7,287 nt of DNA from NCBI GenBank assembly GCA_003250865.1, contig QKJH01000061.1, forward strand, positions 1 to 7,287, written 5' to 3'. Shown here one piece after another: positions 6,765-7,287 of the stretch. This stretch comes from Alphaproteobacteria bacterium (GTDB taxonomy: Bacteria > Pseudomonadota > Alphaproteobacteria > Micavibrionales > SZUA-601). A model generated the notes under the pieces. That model was not told where the DNA came from. It saw only the letters and a program-made list of their open reading frames with translations, and did not search any database. Both the position numbers and the translations under genes were made by a program. The first letter of the stretch is position 1. Each line of letters begins with the position of its first letter.

Positions 6765-6802
6765 ATCCGGGGGTAAATCGCCCTTGCGGTCTGCCCCCGG
6801 AT
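6765..6802 (-). repeat. Intercistronic hairpin upstream of the VirB6-like gene
   Basis: ATCCGGGGG (6765-6773) and CCCCCGGAT (6794-6802) are perfect 9-bp inverted repeats, with a possible inner CGC/GCG stem in the 20-base loop. On the minus strand the stem is followed by AAATCTTTTATAG, a poor T tract, so it is at best a weak terminator. It starts about five bases after the stop of the frameshifted small gene. An mRNA-processing or stability element, or an attenuator, are the likely alternatives. Confidence 0.75.
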
Positions 6803-6806
6803 GATT

Positions 6807-7036
6807 CTATCGGCTCTGCTCGCGCGATGGCGATTCCCGGATAACACCGTACTTGTCATCAACGAAATAGCGCCCCACGAAGGGATTGTAGATGGCGTGG
6901 CATTTTACGCCGTTGTAATCCGCCAGATAGTCGTTATCGTCCAGCCGCTTGATGATGGTCGCTTCTGCCAATCATTGGTTTCGCCCTGTTTCAGCGAATG
7001 GATATAGCATTGGCATTTTGTAATATAGTCCTCCAT
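6807..7036 (-). pseudogene. Small conserved-looking gene broken by a -1 frameshift
   Basis: From ATG at 7036 the first frame reads MEDYITKCQCYIHSLKQGET and continues NDWQK, then drifts into low-quality sequence and stops at 6905. The -1 frame takes over near 6961-6967 and gives ATIIKRLDDNDYLADYNGVK, CHAIYNPFVGRYFVDDKYGV and a short tail ending with TAG at 6809-6807. The second part is protein-like in composition and has its own stop close to the hairpin. Adding one base would give a continuous product of about 76 residues. Its Shine-Dalgarno GGAGG (7050-7046) lies in the last codons of the upstream gene, nine bases before the ATG. The second frame has an upstream stop at 6974-6972 and no Shine-Dalgarno, so independent translation is unlikely. 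There is no slippery heptamer, so programmed frameshifting is unlikely too. Function is unknown. Confidence 0.78.
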
Positions 7037-7041
7037 TTCTC

Positions 7042-7287
7042 TCAACCTCCCGTAATCAGGTTCAAAATTTCTTTTGCGAACGTAATAATCACGCCGCCCG
7101 CAAGGGTCAGAAAGCCATTTGCCCGCTGCGACGGGTCGTGAGATTTCAAGCTCAAACCGATCTGTACGATACCGAATCCCAACAGGATCAGACCGATGGC
7201 ACGGATAAGCCCGAAAATAAAATTGGAAAGATTGTTGACCACTGTTAGGGGATCGTCGGTGGCGGCAAACGCGGTTACGCTAAAGCA
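7042..7287 (-). CDS. Maff2-type small membrane protein, VirB2 position (5' end beyond window)
   Basis: The frame is open from the right window edge to TGA at 7044-7042. A GTG at 7242 is possible as a start, but the frame continues upstream and reads CFSVTAFAATDDPLTVV, which looks like the end of a signal peptide with an AFA|A or AAT cleavage region. The true start is therefore outside the window. After cleavage about 73 residues would remain, with two hydrophobic helices: NFIFGLIRAIGLILLGFGIV and GFLTLAGGVIITFAKEILNL. A polar basic loop, SLKSHDPSQRA, joins them. This size and plan match VirB2-like pilins, and the gene lies upstream of the VirB6, VirB3 and VirB4 equivalents. In Clostridia ICEs this position is held by proteins annotated Maff2; the pilin role is my inference. 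It ends 5 bases before the next ATG. Confidence 0.8.
   Translation of the reverse strand, partial: CFSVTAFAATDDPLTVVNNLSNFIFGLIRAIGLILLGFGIVQIGLSLKSHDPSQRANGFLTLAGGVIITFAKEILNLITGG

Noticed and set aside
6955..6975. Programmed -1 ribosomal frameshift in the small gene
   Set aside because: No X XXY YYZ slippery heptamer is present around CAGAAGCGA, and the nearest strong hairpin is about 160 bases downstream, too far to stimulate slippage.
6801..7007. Plus-strand ORF of 68 codons
   Set aside because: It is antisense to the frameshifted small gene, whose minus-strand peptides are far more protein-like and have a ribosome site.

Overview
The window looks like part of the conjugation operon of a Tn1549/CTn-type integrative and conjugative element from a gut-type Firmicute (Clostridia). 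The basis is the recognisable minus-strand order: small two-helix membrane protein (Maff2-type), VirB6/TrbL-like protein (CD1112 type), PrgI (VirB3-like), VirB4 ATPase, then a CHAP-domain cell-wall hydrolase (CD1108 type). Family names come from recall of these elements, not from a database search. Species cannot be told from the sequence.

Layout, read in the direction of transcription (all genes on the minus strand, so from 7287 down to 1). (a) 7287-7042: C-terminal part of a small protein with a signal-peptide-like end and two hydrophobic helices; it sits in the VirB2 position. (b) 7036-6807: a small conserved-looking gene broken by a -1 frameshift near 6961-6967. (c) A strong hairpin at 6802-6765. 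(d) 6733-5903: polytopic VirB6/TrbL-like channel protein. (e) 5878-5303: soluble accessory protein resembling a domain of large polyvalent mobile-element proteins. (f) 5290-4928: PrgI. (g) 4935-2602: VirB4, translationally overlapped with PrgI. (h) A near-textbook terminator hairpin at 2592-2554. (i) 2529-748: CHAP hydrolase with a long Lys/Ala/Thr-rich coiled N-terminus and one membrane helix, started from a TTG behind a strong Shine-Dalgarno. (j) A second terminator at about 737-704.

Beyond that terminator, positions 1 to about 700 are visibly AT-rich and hold a different module: a short XRE-family repressor (598-392) with its own extended -10 promoter, followed by the first 101 codons of a protein I do not recognise, which runs off the left edge. 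This looks like an accessory or regulatory cassette set behind the transfer operon.

Together, genes (a), (d), (f), (g) and (i) would supply a pilin-like subunit, inner-membrane channel, VirB3-like partner, assembly ATPase and peptidoglycan hydrolase of a Gram-positive type IV secretion system. Points worth a second look are the broken small gene, the strong terminator inside the transfer operon between virB4 and the hydrolase, the pilin-like reading of the Maff2-type protein, the extra gene between VirB6 and PrgI, and the AT-rich repressor/unknown pair.
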